DNA from: Gammaproteobacteria bacterium
Lineage (GTDB): Bacteria > Pseudomonadota > Gammaproteobacteria > Thiohalospirales > Thiohalospiraceae
Direction: 5' to 3'
NCBI GenBank assembly: GCA_015491735.1
Contig: WFVH01000095.1
Span: 1-45,071, forward strand
Length of the DNA: 45,071 nucleotides
A model generated the notes under the pieces. The model was not told the origin of the DNA and did not search any database. It saw only the letters and a list, made by a program, of their open reading frames with translations. Below are positions 26,787 through 37,824 of this stretch, piece by piece (position 1 is the stretch's first letter; each line of letters starts with the position of its first letter). Both the position numbers and the translations under genes were made by a program.

Positions 26787-27968
26787 TCACGACTCCGCCC
26801 GCTTTTCCAGGATCGCGACGGCCGGCAGCTTTTTACCTTCCAAAAACTCCAGAAAAGCCCCGCCACCGGTCGATATATAGGATATCTGATCAGCGATGTC
26901 ATATTTGGATACCGCAGCCAATGTATCACCACCGCCGGCTATGGAAAAAGCCGGACTCTCCGCGATTGCCATGGCAATCGCTTTGGTACCCTCACCAAAC
27001 TGATCAAATTCGAACACCCCAACCGGCCCATTCCAGACGATGGTTCCGGCAGTTTTCAGGATACCGGCCAGCTGCTTTGCACTCTCTGGACCAATATCGA
27101 AGATCATGTCATCATCGCTTACATCATCCACTTTTTTCAAGGTGGCTTCAGCATCCTCGGCGAACACCTTTGCACAAACCACGTCCACTGGAACCGGAAT
27201 ATCTCCTCCACGCGCTTTCGCCTGCGCGGCTAGCTTTTTCGCTTCATCGATCAAATCAGGCTCATAAAGCGATTTGCCTACGTTATATCCGGCAGCAGCG
27301 ATAAAGGTGTTGGCGATCCCCCCGCCGACGATCAGCCCATCCACCACCCTGGACAAAGACTCGAGAACCGTCAGTTTGGTTGATACCTTGGAGCCGCCGA
27401 CAATCGCCACCATCGGCCGTGCGGGGTTGTCCAGCGCTTTGCTCAGAGCCTCGAGTTCACCGGCAAGCAGGGGACCGGCACAGGCGACCGGGGCATGTTT
27501 CGCTACGCCGTGAGTGGATGCCTGCGCCCGATGGGCCGTGCCAAATGCATCCATCACATAGATATCGCAAAGGGCCGCATATTTTTTCGCCAGTTCATCA
27601 TCGTTTTCTTTTTCACCGATGTTGAAACGGACATTCTCCAGCACGGCCACTTCACCTTCGCCGATCGCCGGCGCTGTCTGCAGGTAATCCTTGATGAGAC
27701 GAACCTTCTGACCCAACAATCCGGAGAGATGCTCAACCACGGGAGCAAGAGAAAACTCATCACTGTATTTGCCCTCTACAGGTCGGCCAAGATGGGACAT
27801 CAACATCACCCGGGCACCCGCCTTGATGCAGTGTTCAATGGTAGGGAGTGAGGCGCGAATACGGGTATCATCGGCCACCTTGTTATCCTTGACGGGCACA
27901 TTGAGATCTTGACGGATAAGCACCCGCTTACCCTTCAGATCCAGCTCGGTCATCTTGATTACAGACAT
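26787..27968 (-). CDS. pgk: Phosphoglycerate kinase
   Basis: Interconverts 3-phosphoglycerate/ATP and 1,3-bisphosphoglycerate/ADP, used in both glycolysis and the Calvin cycle. The ATG at 27968 follows a good Shine-Dalgarno (AAGGAG) and gives 393 residues. Motifs include [18 protein letters not shown], the hinge-region [12 protein letters not shown], and C-terminal GGGDTLAA and [14 protein letters not shown]. gap lies upstream, separated by two hairpins that could reduce read-through and so adjust pgk-pyk-fba expression. Confidence 0.97.
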   Translation of the reverse strand: MSVIKMTELDLKGKRVLIRQDLNVPVKDNKVADDTRIRASLPTIEHCIKAGARVMLMSHLGRPVEGKYSDEFSLAPVVEHLSGLLGQKVRLIKDYLQTAPAIGEGEVAVLENVRFNIGEKENDDELAKKYAALCDIYVMDAFGTAHRAQASTHGVAKHAPVACAGPLLAGELEALSKALDNPARPMVAIVGGSKVSTKLTVLESLSRVVDGLIVGGGIANTFIAAAGYNVGKSLYEPDLIDEAKKLAAQAKARGGDIPVPVDVVCAKVFAEDAEATLKKVDDVSDDDMIFDIGPESAKQLAGILKTAGTIVWNGPVGVFEFDQFGEGTKAIAMAIAESPAFSIAGGGDTLAAVSKYDIADQISYISTGGGAFLEFLEGKKLPAVAILEKRAES

Positions 27969-28006
27969 GTTCCACTCCTTGCACAAGTTCAATTTTTGAA
28001 AAAACC

Positions 28007-28036
28007 ATTAGCCAAACTGCCACCGGTTTGGCTAAT
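28007..28036 (-). terminator. Hairpin in the gap-pgk intergenic region (second of two)
   Basis: A perfect 11-bp stem, ATTAGCCAAAC with GTTTGGCTAAT, and an 8-base loop. Read on the minus strand it is followed by GGTTTTTTC, a plausible U-tract. It lies 38 bp before the pgk start, so it could be a second terminator or a leader structure. Confidence 0.6.
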
Positions 28037-28063
28037 AGCTCTCCCCTTTTCCGAAAAGGAAAA

Positions 28064-28089
28064 CTGCCGGGTGGCAAGCCACCCGGCAG
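28064..28089 (-). terminator. Rho-independent terminator after gap
   Basis: A GC-rich 11-bp perfect stem, CTGCCGGGTGG with CCACCCGGCAG, and a 4-base loop, 12 bp beyond the gap stop codon. On the minus strand it is followed by TTTTCCTTTTC. Probably a partial terminator within the carbon-metabolism cluster. Confidence 0.8.
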
Positions 28090-28101
28090 ATCTGCTCAGA
28101 C

Positions 28102-29121
<1,020 letters not shown>

Positions 29122-29134
29122 TTAAATTAAATAT

Positions 29135-29159
29135 ATGCCGAAGCTCCAAACTCCGGCAT
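29135..29159 (-). terminator. Weak hairpin in the tkt-gap gap
   Basis: ATGCCG and CGGCAT form a short stem with one interior mismatch and a loop near 29145. On the minus strand it is followed by an AT-rich stretch (ATATATTTAATTT). It sits in the 213-bp region between tkt and gap and might attenuate read-through into gap. Nothing else is recognised in that region. Confidence 0.35.
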
Positions 29160-29316
29160 GAACTCCACGAGACAAGTCACAAACCCGTCGAACAGTGGAA
29201 TCCGGTCACACGCGGGGGCTACCCGACTCCTTTCACACGGGCCACCAGACCCGATGCGCCCCAATATGGCGGGAAACCCATTCCCCACCTCGACACAACT
29301 TTCATCCAGCAGACCT

Positions 29317-31308
29317 TCAGAGGAGTTCCCTGACGGCGGCTGCCACTTTGTCAGCAGTAATTCCAAACTCGTCAAACAGCTGATCGGCAGGGGCCGATTC
29401 ACCAAAACGGTTGAGGCCAATGACTCTGCCGGTCAAACCGACATACTTGTGCCAGTAATCGGTGACACCCGCCTCCACGGCCACCCGGGCCGTCACGGCA
29501 GCCGGCAGCACAGACTCGCGGTAAGCGGCATCCTGCCGATCGAAAATCTCTGCGCAAGGCATGGAGACCACCCGTATCTTTCTGTCCTCAAGCTGCCCGG
29601 CGGCGGCCATTGCCAATCCAACTTCCGAGCCGGTAGCAACAATGATGGCTTCAGGCGTTCCATCACAATCGCGCAACACGTAACCACCCCGGCCAATATC
29701 CGCAATCTGCCCCGGGGAGCGCTCCTGGTGAGGTAAACCCTGGCGGCTGAATATCAGGGTTGTCGGGCCACTGTTTTTCTCAACCGCCGCCTTCCAGGCA
29801 ACCGCCGTTTCAACCGTATCACAAGGCCGCCAGGTTGACATGTTCGGAATCAGCCGCAACGTGGCAATCTGCTCGACCGGCTGATGTGTTGGACCATCCT
29901 CACCCAACCCGATAGAGTCATGGGTAAAGACAAAAATGCTTCTGATCTTCATCAAGGCCGCCATGCGCAGCGCGTTACGGGCATACTCCGAGAACATCAG
30001 AAAAGTGGCGCCGAAGGGGATAAACCCACCATGCAGGGCAACACCGTTCATAATGGCGGCCATGCCGAACTCGCGCACTCCGTAATGCAGGTAGTTACCA
30101 TCGGAAACCGTACTGCTCAACGCCTTGCAGCCATTCCAGGTGGTCAGGTTGGATGGGGCAAGATCGGCAGATCCTCCCAGAATCTCAGGCAACACATCGG
30201 CACAGGCCTGAATGGAGTTCTGGGAAGCCTTGCGCGTGGCGAGACTCTCCGCCCTGCTATCAACATCACGGATAAAGGTTGCCATATGCTCCTCCCAAGC
30301 GGCAGGCAGCTCACCCTTGATGACCCTCCGTTCAAACTCGGCCGCCAGCTCCGGATAAGCCTGTTTATAGGCGGCAAATTTCCTGTCCCAGGCAGACTCG
30401 CGCTCCGCTCCCCTTTCCCGGGCATCCCACCCCGCCTTTATCTCGTCGGGAATGACGAACGGCGGATGACTCCAGCCCAGGTTCTCCCGCGTTGCCGCAA
30501 TCTCCTCCTCACCCAGCGGCGCGCCGTGGCAGTCGTGGCTACCACAAAGATTGGGAGCACCGTATCCGATCACGGTCTTGCAGCAGATCAGTGTTGGCTT
30601 GTCGTTGACCGATTTGGCTTCCCGAATGGCCTTGCCTATCGCATCGGCATCATGGCCATCCACATCCCGCACCACATGCCAACCATAGGCTTCAAAACGC
30701 TTGGGTGTATCATCGGTAAACCACCCCTCAACATGGCCATCGATGGAGATGCCGTTGTCATCCCAGAAGGCGATGAGTTTACCGAGACCCAGTGTTCCGG
30801 CCAGAGAGCAGGCCTCGTGGGAGATCCCTTCCATCAAGCAGCCATCACCCATGAACGCATAGGTATAGTGATCGACGATGTGATGATCTTCCCGGTTGAA
30901 CTGCCCCGCCAGCGCCTTCTCAGCTATGGCCATGCCCACCGCATTGGTGATCCCCTGGCCCAGCGGGCCGGTGGTGGTTTCCACTCCCGGCGTATAACCG
31001 TACTCAGGATGACCGGGCGTCCGGGAGTGGAGCTGGCGGAAGCTCTTCAGCTCCTCCATCGGCAGATCATAGCCCGTCAGATGGAGCAGGGAGTAGATCA
31101 GCATGGAACCATGGCCATTGGACAAAACGAAGCGATCACGATCGGGCCACTCCGGGTTTGCCGGATTGTGCTTGAGGAAGTCGTTCCAAAGCACCTCGGC
31201 AATATCGGCCATTCCCATCGGGGCGCCGGGATGGCCGGACTTTGCCTTCTGTATGGCATCCATGCTCAGTACACGGATGGCGTTGGCTAGTTCTCTGCGG
31301 GTCGGCAT
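29317..31308 (-). CDS. tkt: Transketolase
   Basis: Thiamine-diphosphate enzyme that moves two-carbon units between sugar phosphates in the pentose-phosphate and Calvin cycles. The 663-residue length is typical. It begins [19 protein letters not shown]; His26 is in [15 protein letters not shown] is the ThDP/magnesium motif, and [17 protein letters not shown] is the second-domain signature. The start has a good Shine-Dalgarno (AGGAG). It heads the tkt-gap-pgk-pyk-fba cluster; its promoter should lie in the divergent region shared with metK. Confidence 0.97.
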   Translation of the reverse strand: MPTRRELANAIRVLSMDAIQKAKSGHPGAPMGMADIAEVLWNDFLKHNPANPEWPDRDRFVLSNGHGSMLIYSLLHLTGYDLPMEELKSFRQLHSRTPGHPEYGYTPGVETTTGPLGQGITNAVGMAIAEKALAGQFNREDHHIVDHYTYAFMGDGCLMEGISHEACSLAGTLGLGKLIAFWDDNGISIDGHVEGWFTDDTPKRFEAYGWHVVRDVDGHDADAIGKAIREAKSVNDKPTLICCKTVIGYGAPNLCGSHDCHGAPLGEEEIAATRENLGWSHPPFVIPDEIKAGWDARERGAERESAWDRKFAAYKQAYPELAAEFERRVIKGELPAAWEEHMATFIRDVDSRAESLATRKASQNSIQACADVLPEILGGSADLAPSNLTTWNGCKALSSTVSDGNYLHYGVREFGMAAIMNGVALHGGFIPFGATFLMFSEYARNALRMAALMKIRSIFVFTHDSIGLGEDGPTHQPVEQIATLRLIPNMSTWRPCDTVETAVAWKAAVEKNSGPTTLIFSRQGLPHQERSPGQIADIGRGGYVLRDCDGTPEAIIVATGSEVGLAMAAAGQLEDRKIRVVSMPCAEIFDRQDAAYRESVLPAAVTARVAVEAGVTDYWHKYVGLTGRVIGLNRFGESAPADQLFDEFGITADKVAAAVRELL

Positions 31309-31779
31309 ATGCTTCTCCTAACTCTATCTTATATGTATGTAAAATGGCGAAAAAACCGGTCTCGGAGCAATGTGTATCGAAAAAAATACTGGCCCGTCCG
31401 GTTCGTTCAACAAACGGAATACCCGGCGGATTTCCCAGCTTCACCCAATATCATGCAGAAACAGCAAAAAATGGTATCTGAATGATATTCGACGGTGTAT
31501 TCAACACAACACAATTCCGAATAAGCCGCTGATTCTCGCTCATCAACAGCCTTTAGGCAATAGCGGGCTGAAACAGAGCGATCCACGAATCAACAAAACA
31601 AACGGTTACAGCTCATATCGAACCTTGTTTGTTACCGTATTGGCCACTTCCTGTTTTTCACCGGCATATGTTGAGATTTCACAAAGAGAAAAACTGGTAT
31701 AGAATTAGCCGCTTCAATCAACCTGGCTAAACGAAGACAGCTATCAATTCCGCGGCACGGAAAGGATAAAACGACAACC
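31309..31779. promoter_or_regulatory. 471-bp divergent region between tkt and metK
   Basis: A long AT-richer region between two divergently transcribed genes, so it should hold promoters for both. I find no convincing gene in it. The best metK candidate is an extended -10 box, TGGTATAGA, at 31695-31703. On the tkt side no box stands out. A CbbR or other LysR-type operator could be present but cannot be named from inspection. Confidence 0.45.
31695..31703 (+). promoter_or_regulatory. Candidate extended -10 box for metK
   Basis: TGG-TATAGA matches an extended -10 element about 77 bp upstream of the metK ATG. The -35 match at the usual distance is poor, as is common for extended -10 promoters. 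Suggested by pattern only. Confidence 0.35.
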
Positions 31780-32940
31780 ATGAGCAACAGTTACCTATTT
31801 ACATCAGAATCCGTCAGCGAGGGACATCCCGACAAAATGGCGGATCAGATCTCCGACGCCATCCTCGACGCCCTGCTGGAACAGGACAAAACGGCGCGGG
31901 TAGCCTGCGAAACGCTGGTCAAGACCGGCATGGTGCTGCTGGCCGGCGAAATCACCAGCTGCGCAACCATCGACTATGAAGAGGTGACCCGCGACACCAT
32001 AAAGAGAATTGGCTATAACAGCTCGGAGATGGGCTTTGACTGGGAGACCTGCGCCGTCATCAATGCCGTGGGCAAACAGTCTCCGGACATCGCAATGGGT
32101 GTGGATGAGAGCAGCGACCATGAGCAGGGGGCAGGTGATCAGGGGCTGATGTTTGGCTACGCCAGTAACGAAACGGATGTGCTGATGCCGGCTCCTATCA
32201 CCTACTCGCACCGGCTGGTTGAACGTCAAGCCGAGCGGCGCAGAAGCGGCGCCCTGCCCTGGCTGCGTCCTGACGCCAAGAGCCAGATCACCTTCCGCTA
32301 CGAAAATGGCAAACCGGTCGGGATCGACGCCGTGGTGCTCTCCACCCAGCATGGCCCTGAAATTAAACAAAAGGTGCTCAAGGAGGCGGTCATGGATGAG
32401 ATCATCCTGCCGGTTCTGCCCCCGGAGTGGATTGACAAGGAGACCCGTTTCTATATCAATCCCACCGGCCAGTTCATTATCGGCGGGCCGGTCGGAGACT
32501 GTGGGCTGACCGGACGCAAGATCATCGTGGATACCTACGGCGGCATGGCGCGTCATGGTGGCGGCGCTTTCTCCGGCAAGGATCCCACGAAGGTGGATCG
32601 CTCTGCCGCCTATGCCGGCCGTTATGTCGCCAAAAACATCGTCGCTGCCGGCCTGGCCGAACGCTGCGAGATTCAGGTCTCCTACGCCATCGGGGTTGCG
32701 GAACCGACTTCCATCAGCATCGACACGTTCGGCACAGGCAAACTGGGAGAGCAGCGGATGGTCGATCTGATACGCGAACTGTTCGATCTGCGCGCCAAGG
32801 GACTGGTGGAGATGCTCGATCTGCGCCGCCCCATTTACAGGCAAACGGCGGCCTATGGTCACTTTGGCCGCACCGGGAGCCAGTTCACGTGGGAACAAAC
32901 CGACAAGGCTGAAGCCTTGCGTAAAGCAGCAGGGATCTGA
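31780..32940 (+). CDS. metK: S-adenosylmethionine synthetase
   Basis: Makes SAM from methionine and ATP. The 386 residues carry [17 protein letters not shown] with the catalytic His, the GAGDQG nucleotide motif and [19 protein letters not shown]. The length is normal. It begins the plus-strand region of methyl-cycle genes but is separated from ahcY by a terminator-type hairpin and a repeat, so ahcY is probably transcribed separately. An AAGGATAAAA stretch about 12-20 bases before the ATG can serve as the ribosome site. Confidence 0.97.
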   Translation: MSNSYLFTSESVSEGHPDKMADQISDAILDALLEQDKTARVACETLVKTGMVLLAGEITSCATIDYEEVTRDTIKRIGYNSSEMGFDWETCAVINAVGKQSPDIAMGVDESSDHEQGAGDQGLMFGYASNETDVLMPAPITYSHRLVERQAERRRSGALPWLRPDAKSQITFRYENGKPVGIDAVVLSTQHGPEIKQKVLKEAVMDEIILPVLPPEWIDKETRFYINPTGQFIIGGPVGDCGLTGRKIIVDTYGGMARHGGGAFSGKDPTKVDRSAAYAGRYVAKNIVAAGLAERCEIQVSYAIGVAEPTSISIDTFGTGKLGEQRMVDLIRELFDLRAKGLVEMLDLRRPIYRQTAAYGHFGRTGSQFTWEQTDKAEALRKAAGI

Positions 32941-32968
32941 ATCCGGACCTGCGAACACTCCCGTTCAA

Positions 32969-32986
32969 CCCCCGCTGCGGCGGGGG
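32969..32986 (+). terminator. GC-rich hairpin after metK
   Basis: CCCCCGC and GCGGGGG pair around a TGCG loop, 28 bp after the metK stop. No immediate T-run follows, so on its own it is a weak terminator; it precedes a second, stronger AT-rich hairpin. Confidence 0.5.
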
Positions 32987-32999
32987 ATGTATCTTTCTC

Positions 33000-33032
33000 A
33001 TTAAAAACAACCTGTAGAAGGTTGTTTTTAAT
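33000..33032. terminator. Bidirectional terminator hairpin after metK
   Basis: A perfect 14-bp stem (ATTAAAAACAACCT with AGGTTGTTTTTAAT) and 5-base loop. The stem ends provide A- and T-rich flanks on both strands, so it can end transcripts from either side. It closes metK. Confidence 0.75.
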
Positions 33033-33037
33033 GAATT

Positions 33038-33223
33038 TATAACTCGAGTCGCCTTGGGGCTTGCCAGTTCAAGGAAAAAATGTGCGTTTGCAGAACGCGA
33101 GTGACTATTTTTCAACGCAGAGATGGCGCGCAGATACCGGCGGCTGACCGAGCATTGAACTGGCGGATTTCAGGGGCAATCTGAACAGTTACTGGCTTGT
33201 TTCATACTATGCTGAATAGTTAC
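33038..33223. repeat. MITE-like repeat, copy F (composite)
   Basis: The left part resembles a plus-orientation copy (GCCAGTTCAAGG, then TTTTTCAACGCAGAGATGGCG). The right part is the reverse-orientation end of a standard copy, with its prefix (GGGGCAATCTGAACAGTTAC, then TTTCATACTATGCTGAATAG). A unique stretch near 33128-33165 joins them. It looks like two elements nested or recombined in opposite orientation. No flanking direct repeat is seen. Confidence 0.75.
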
Positions 33224-33383
33224 ACCCCGACAGGTATCAGGCACAAATAACCGCTCCGGCCGCCTTTACAGATCAGGCCAGCGCATCCCCTGAAAATGGC
33301 CGTTGCGGGATCATCTGCGCATCTGTGGCCATAGGGGCACATAATCCGCAAATTTGGTACACTTGGCGTTTTCTTACGGCAGT

Positions 33384-33456
33384 TTCTCCGAGGAGCGTTG
33401 CAACAGGAACTCCTGCCAGGCTCGGAGAGATGTTTTTCCTTGCAACCGCGCTCATT
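33384..33456 (+). promoter_or_regulatory. S-adenosylhomocysteine (SAH) riboswitch
   Basis: The sequence has the conserved core of the SAH riboswitch: CTCCGAGGAGCGTTGCAAC, then CCAGGCTCGGAG closing the first stem, then GCAACCGCGCTCAT forming the pseudoknot-type pairing with GAGCG. It sits 20 bp upstream of ahcY. This class binds SAH and switches on SAH hydrolase expression, which is exactly the gene that follows. Recognised by motif; no covariance search was run. Confidence 0.92.
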
Positions 33457-33476
33457 TCGTTTCTGGAGCAAAAGTG

Positions 33477-34784
33477 ATGAACGCAGTAGTAGAACAGGTA
33501 ACCGACTTCAAAGTAGCCGATATCTCCCTCGCCGACTGGGGGCGCAAGGAGATCCGCATCGCCGAGACAGAGATGCCGGGGTTGATGGCCCTGCGGGATG
33601 AGTACAAAGGGAAGACGCCACTGAAGGGCGCGCGCATCGCCGGCTGCCTGCACATGACCATTCAGACCGCTGTACTTATCGAGACGCTGATCGAGCTGGG
33701 CGCCGAGGTCCGCTGGTCCTCCTGCAATATCTTCTCCACCCAGGATCAGGCCGCCGCTGCCGTTGCGGCAGCAGGGATACCTGTCTTCGCCTGGAAAGGA
33801 GAGACCGAAGAGGAGTTCTGGTGGTGTATCGAGCAGACCATCTTCGGCCCTGACGACTGGCGCCCCAACATGATTCTGGACGACGGTGGCGACCTGACCA
33901 AGGTCATGCATGAAAAATATCCCGAGCTGCTCAACGATGTCAAGGGGCTGTCGGAAGAGACCACCACCGGTGTGCATCGCCTCTACGAGATGATGAAAGA
34001 GGGCAGCCTCAAGGTGCCTGCCATCAACGTCAATGACTCGGTCACCAAATCCAAGTTCGACAACCTGTACGGCTGCCGCGAATCCCTGCTTGACGGCATC
34101 AAGCGCGCCACCGATGTGATGGTCGCCGGCAAGACCTGTGTGGTGCTGGGCTACGGCGATGTCGGCAAGGGGTGCGCCCAGGCGTTCCGCGGCATGGGAG
34201 CCACCGTTTGGGTGACGGAGATTGATCCCATCTGCGCCCTGCAGGCCGCCATGGAGGGCTACCGTGTGGTCACCATGGATGAAGCCGCCAGCCAGGCCGA
34301 TATCTTCGTGACCGCTACCGGAAATCTGAATGTCATTACCCATGACCATATGGCCGCAATGAAAAATGAGGCGATTGTGTGCAATATCGGCCATTTCGAC
34401 AACGAGATCGACGTTGCCGGTGTCCGTCAGTACACTTGGGAGAATATCAAACCCCAGGTGGATCACATCATCTTCCCCGATGGCAAGCGGATCATCCTGC
34501 TGGCCGAAGGGCGGCTGGTGAATCTGGGTTGCGCCACCGGTCATCCCAGTTTCGTCATGTCCGCCTCCTTCACCAATCAGGTAATTGCGCAGATTGAACT
34601 GTGGCACAACAGCGACCGGTACAAAAACGAGGTCTATGTCCTGCCCAAACACCTGGACGAGAAGGTGGCCCGGCTGCATCTGCAGCGGATTGGCGTTCAG
34701 CTGACCGAGCTGACTACCGAGCAGGCCGAGTATCTCGGTATTGCCGCCGATGGTCCTTACAAACCCGAACATTATCGCTATTGA
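33477..34784 (+). CDS. ahcY: S-adenosylhomocysteine hydrolase
   Basis: Cleaves SAH to adenosine and homocysteine, relieving inhibition of methyltransferases. The ATG at 33477 follows GGAG and gives 435 residues; upstream in-frame codons belong to the riboswitch leader and are rejected. Motifs include [28 protein letters not shown], the NAD-binding [10 protein letters not shown], and the C-terminus YKPEHYRY with its conserved Lys and Tyr. It sits directly under the SAH riboswitch and 6 bp before metF, so metF and probably bioA are co-transcribed and share the control. Confidence 0.97.
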   Translation: MNAVVEQVTDFKVADISLADWGRKEIRIAETEMPGLMALRDEYKGKTPLKGARIAGCLHMTIQTAVLIETLIELGAEVRWSSCNIFSTQDQAAAAVAAAGIPVFAWKGETEEEFWWCIEQTIFGPDDWRPNMILDDGGDLTKVMHEKYPELLNDVKGLSEETTTGVHRLYEMMKEGSLKVPAINVNDSVTKSKFDNLYGCRESLLDGIKRATDVMVAGKTCVVLGYGDVGKGCAQAFRGMGATVWVTEIDPICALQAAMEGYRVVTMDEAASQADIFVTATGNLNVITHDHMAAMKNEAIVCNIGHFDNEIDVAGVRQYTWENIKPQVDHIIFPDGKRIILLAEGRLVNLGCATGHPSFVMSASFTNQVIAQIELWHNSDRYKNEVYVLPKHLDEKVARLHLQRIGVQLTELTTEQAEYLGIAADGPYKPEHYRY

Positions 34785-34790
34785 TATCTT

Positions 34791-35636
34791 ATGGAATCAC
34801 AAACAAAGCACGGTAAAAGTTTCAGCTTTGAGTTCTTTCCCCCCAAGGCACCGGAAGGCGCAGCCAGGCTGCGCCGGGTTCGTGACCAACTGGGGGCGCT
34901 GAAACCCCGCTATTTTTCGGTCACCTTCGGCGCCGGCGGCAGCACCCAGCAGGGAACCACCCAGACCGTCGTGGAGATCCAGCAGGCCGGTTTCGAGGCG
35001 GCTCCCCATCTCTCCTGCGTCGGCTCCACGCAGGAGAATATTCGATCCATCCTGCACGACTACAGGGAGCATGGCATCCGCCACATCGTAGCCCTGCGCG
35101 GCGATATGCCCTCCGGAACGCGGGCGCCCGGAGAACTCATGTATGCCAATGAGCTGGTGGCGCTCATTCGGGAAGAGACCGGCGATCACTTTCATATCGA
35201 AGTAGCCGCCTATCCGGAGTTCCATCCCCAGGCGGGGAGTGCCCGGGCCGACCTGCTCAACTTCAAACGCAAGGTGGATGCGGGCGCGGATTCGGCCATC
35301 ACCCAATATTTCTACAATGCCGATGCCTATTTCCGCTTCGTGGACGACTGCGAGAAACTGGGTCTGGACCTGCCCATCGTTCCCGGAATCATGCCCATCA
35401 CCAACTATACCCAACTGGCCCGCTTCTCCGATGCCTGCGGCGCCGAGATCCCGCGCTGGATACGCAAGCGGCTGGAGAGCCTTGGTAACGATAGCGAGGC
35501 CATTGCGGCTTTCGGCAAGGATGTGGTCACCTCACTATGCCAGCAACTGCTCGATGCCGGAGCGCCCGGACTGCATTTCTATACCATGAATCGCGCCGGG
35601 CCGACCCTCTCCCTGTGGAAAAACCTCAATCTCTGA
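34791..35636 (+). CDS. metF: Methylenetetrahydrofolate reductase
   Basis: Flavin enzyme that reduces 5,10-methylene-THF to 5-methyl-THF, the methyl donor for methionine synthesis. The 281-residue length is right for bacterial MetF. Motifs include FSFEFFPPK near the start, SVTFGAGGS, HIVALRGDMP and AITQYFYNAD. It lies 6 bp after ahcY and 1 bp before bioA. Together with ahcY and metK it regenerates the methyl cycle; no methionine synthase is in the window. Confidence 0.96.
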   Translation: MESQTKHGKSFSFEFFPPKAPEGAARLRRVRDQLGALKPRYFSVTFGAGGSTQQGTTQTVVEIQQAGFEAAPHLSCVGSTQENIRSILHDYREHGIRHIVALRGDMPSGTRAPGELMYANELVALIREETGDHFHIEVAAYPEFHPQAGSARADLLNFKRKVDAGADSAITQYFYNADAYFRFVDDCEKLGLDLPIVPGIMPITNYTQLARFSDACGAEIPRWIRKRLESLGNDSEAIAAFGKDVVTSLCQQLLDAGAPGLHFYTMNRAGPTLSLWKNLNL

Positions 35637-35637
35637 C

Positions 35638-36990
35638 ATGAGCAACAGCGCGTTGATGCAACGGGATCTCAAGGTTCTGTGGCATCCCTGCACCCAGATG
35701 AAGGATCATGAAACCCTTCCCCTGATCCCAATCCGGCGGGGGGAAGGGGTCTGGCTGGAGGATTTCGACGGCAAACGCTATATCGACGCCATCAGCTCCT
35801 GGTGGGTCAATCTGTTCGGCCACGCCAACCCACGCATCAACGCGGCGGTCAAGGCGCAACTGGACACGCTGGAACATGTTCTGTTGGCCGGCTTCAGCCA
35901 CGAGCCCGCTATCCGGCTGACGGAACAACTGGTGCAACTCACACCGGCGGGACTGGAGCGCTGCTTCTTCGCCGACAACGGCTCATCAGCGGTGGAAGTC
36001 GCCCTGAAAATGAGTTTTCACTACTGGCGCAACCGTGGCAGGAGCAAAAAAACCCGCTTCATCACCCTGACCAACAGCTATCACGGCGAGACCCTGGCCA
36101 CTCTGGCGGTGGGCGATGTAGCGCTTTACAAGGAGACCTACGAACCGTTGCTGATGAAGGCCATCACAGTCCCCTCCCCCGACTGTTTTCTGCGCGAGGA
36201 GGGGGAGTCCTGGGCCGACCACAGCAGAAAGATGTTTGCCCACATGGAGCGGGCGCTGGCGGAAAACGCCGACGAAGTGTGCGCTGTCATCGTCGAACCG
36301 CTGGTTCAGTGCGCAGGAAACATGCGCATGTTCCATCCGCTCTACCTGGAGCTGCTGCGCGACGCATGTGATCGCTACGGTGTTCATCTCATTGCCGACG
36401 AGATCGCGGTGGGGTTCGGCCGCACCGGCACCCTGTTCGCCTGCGAACAGGCCGGAATCTCACCTGATTTCATGTGTCTCTCCAAAGGGCTGACAGGCGG
36501 CTACCTGCCGCTCTCCCTGACGCTTACCCACGAGTTGATCTACCAGGCCTTCTATGACGACTACGAGAAACTCACCGCTTTCCTGCACTCTCACAGCTAC
36601 ACCGGCAACCCCCTCGGATGCGCCGCTGCACTGGCCACGCTGGAGATTTTCGCCAGCGACAATGTCATCGAACGCAACCGGACAACTGCCCGGCAGATGG
36701 GAGAAGCGGTAACCCACCTCGAGCAGCACCCTCATGTGGCCGAAGTACGCCAGACCGGAATGATCCTGGCCATCGAGATGATTCAGGACAAAGCCTCCCG
36801 CACCCCCTACCCATGGCAGGAGCGGCGGGGTCTGCGTGTCTACCGCCATGCCCTGGAAAAAGGCGCCCTGCTCCGGCCGCTTGGCAACGTCATCTACTTC
36901 ATGCCGCCCTACGTTATCGAAGAGGAGCAGATCCGGCAGCTGGCGCTGATCGCAACGGAGGGGATTGAACTGGCAACCCGCACTGACTGA
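35638..36990 (+). CDS. bioA: Adenosylmethionine-8-amino-7-oxononanoate aminotransferase
   Basis: PLP enzyme of biotin synthesis that uses SAM as the amino donor to make 7,8-diaminopelargonate. The 450 residues carry the BioA hallmark WHPCTQMKDHE, the substrate motif ISSWWVNLFGH, Asp254 (IADEIAVGFGRTG) and the PLP lysine Lys283 (LSKGLTGGYLPLS). It starts directly after the metF stop. The other bio genes are not here; its placement after SAM-cycle genes fits its unusual use of SAM. Confidence 0.96.
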   Translation: MSNSALMQRDLKVLWHPCTQMKDHETLPLIPIRRGEGVWLEDFDGKRYIDAISSWWVNLFGHANPRINAAVKAQLDTLEHVLLAGFSHEPAIRLTEQLVQLTPAGLERCFFADNGSSAVEVALKMSFHYWRNRGRSKKTRFITLTNSYHGETLATLAVGDVALYKETYEPLLMKAITVPSPDCFLREEGESWADHSRKMFAHMERALAENADEVCAVIVEPLVQCAGNMRMFHPLYLELLRDACDRYGVHLIADEIAVGFGRTGTLFACEQAGISPDFMCLSKGLTGGYLPLSLTLTHELIYQAFYDDYEKLTAFLHSHSYTGNPLGCAAALATLEIFASDNVIERNRTTARQMGEAVTHLEQHPHVAEVRQTGMILAIEMIQDKASRTPYPWQERRGLRVYRHALEKGALLRPLGNVIYFMPPYVIEEEQIRQLALIATEGIELATRTD

Positions 36991-36993
36991 ACG

Positions 36994-37713
36994 ATGCAGG
37001 TTCCCCGTATCTACCTCCCGGCCCCCCTGACCAACGGCAACAGGCTGGAACTCGGCAAACAGGCTGCCCATCATCTCCTTAACGTACTGCGCCTCAAACC
37101 CGGCGCCACCCTGATTCTTTTCGACGGCCGGGGCAATGCCTGCCAGGCCACGCTGGAGCCATCGGCGCAGGTCACTGTCGGCCAGCCGATTCAGGAAGAA
37201 ACCGAGTCCCCCTTGCGGATCCGGCTGATCCAGGCCATCTCCCGCCGTGAACGAATGGATCATGTCATCCAGAAAGCAGTAGAGCTGGGGGTCGACACAA
37301 TCATACCGGTTTCGAGCCAGCGCAGCATGGTCAAGCTGAGAGGTGAGCGGGCAGCAAACCGGCTGCGGCACTGGCAGGGGATCATTGTCAGCGCCTGCGA
37401 ACAGTGCGGTCGCAGCCGGCTTCCCGTTCTCAACAGCATTTCCACCCTGGATGCAGCGCTGTCCGAGCCGGAACAGGGGTCAAGACTGGTGCTGGATCCT
37501 GCCGGGGGAAACACCCTTTCCAACCTGTCCGCACCGGATAGCAGCGTCACGCTGCTAATCGGCCCCGAGGGCGGATTATCGGCCGATGAGATCCACCAGG
37601 CGGAACGATCCGGATTTACCGGCGTGCGCCTGGGACCACGCACTCTCCGGACCGAAACGGCCGCCATCACCGTTCTCTCGGCCCTGCAGGTGCTCTGGGG
37701 CGATCTTGGCTAG
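36994..37713 (+). CDS. rsmE: 16S rRNA m3U1498 methyltransferase RsmE
   Basis: SPOUT-family SAM-dependent methyltransferase that modifies U1498 of 16S rRNA. The 239 residues have the N-terminal PUA-like part (RIYLPAPL, HHLLNVLRLKPG) and the knotted C-terminal SAM site (LLIGPEGGLSADEI, then LGPRTLRTETAAI). It starts 3 bp after bioA and ends the metF-bioA run. Its stop codon TAG lies inside a short repeat that also occurs at 41026. Confidence 0.95.
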   Translation: MQVPRIYLPAPLTNGNRLELGKQAAHHLLNVLRLKPGATLILFDGRGNACQATLEPSAQVTVGQPIQEETESPLRIRLIQAISRRERMDHVIQKAVELGVDTIIPVSSQRSMVKLRGERAANRLRHWQGIIVSACEQCGRSRLPVLNSISTLDAALSEPEQGSRLVLDPAGGNTLSNLSAPDSSVTLLIGPEGGLSADEIHQAERSGFTGVRLGPRTLRTETAAITVLSALQVLWGDLG

Positions 37714-37738
37714 TACTCTTTCAAGGTAATGAATCAGG
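37711..37738 (+). repeat. 28-bp repeat, copy 1 (at rsmE stop)
   Basis: TAGTACTCTTTCAAGG followed by an AAT-rich stretch ending ATCAG, with one base on the left also shared. The same sequence with two changes occurs at about 41026-41053. Here it starts at the rsmE stop codon. No function is evident. Confidence 0.5.
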
Positions 37739-37788
37739 ACTCAGCGCCCCAAAAAGCCCGGAGCCACATGGGCGCGGGAAATATCAGC

Positions 37789-37818
37789 TTGTAATTACAT
37801 TCCCTGTCAGGATAGAAT
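37789..37818 (+). promoter_or_regulatory. Sigma-70 promoter of the 6S RNA gene
   Basis: A -35 box TTGTAA (37789-37794) and a -10 box TAGAAT (37813-37818) with 18-bp spacing. Transcription would start near 37825, which agrees with the predicted 5' end of the terminal stem of the RNA. Confidence 0.65.
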
Positions 37819-37824
37819 CAAGAT

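Noticed and set aside
29884-31290. 468-codon plus-strand open frame within tkt
   Set aside because: Antisense shadow of transketolase; no recognisable protein features.
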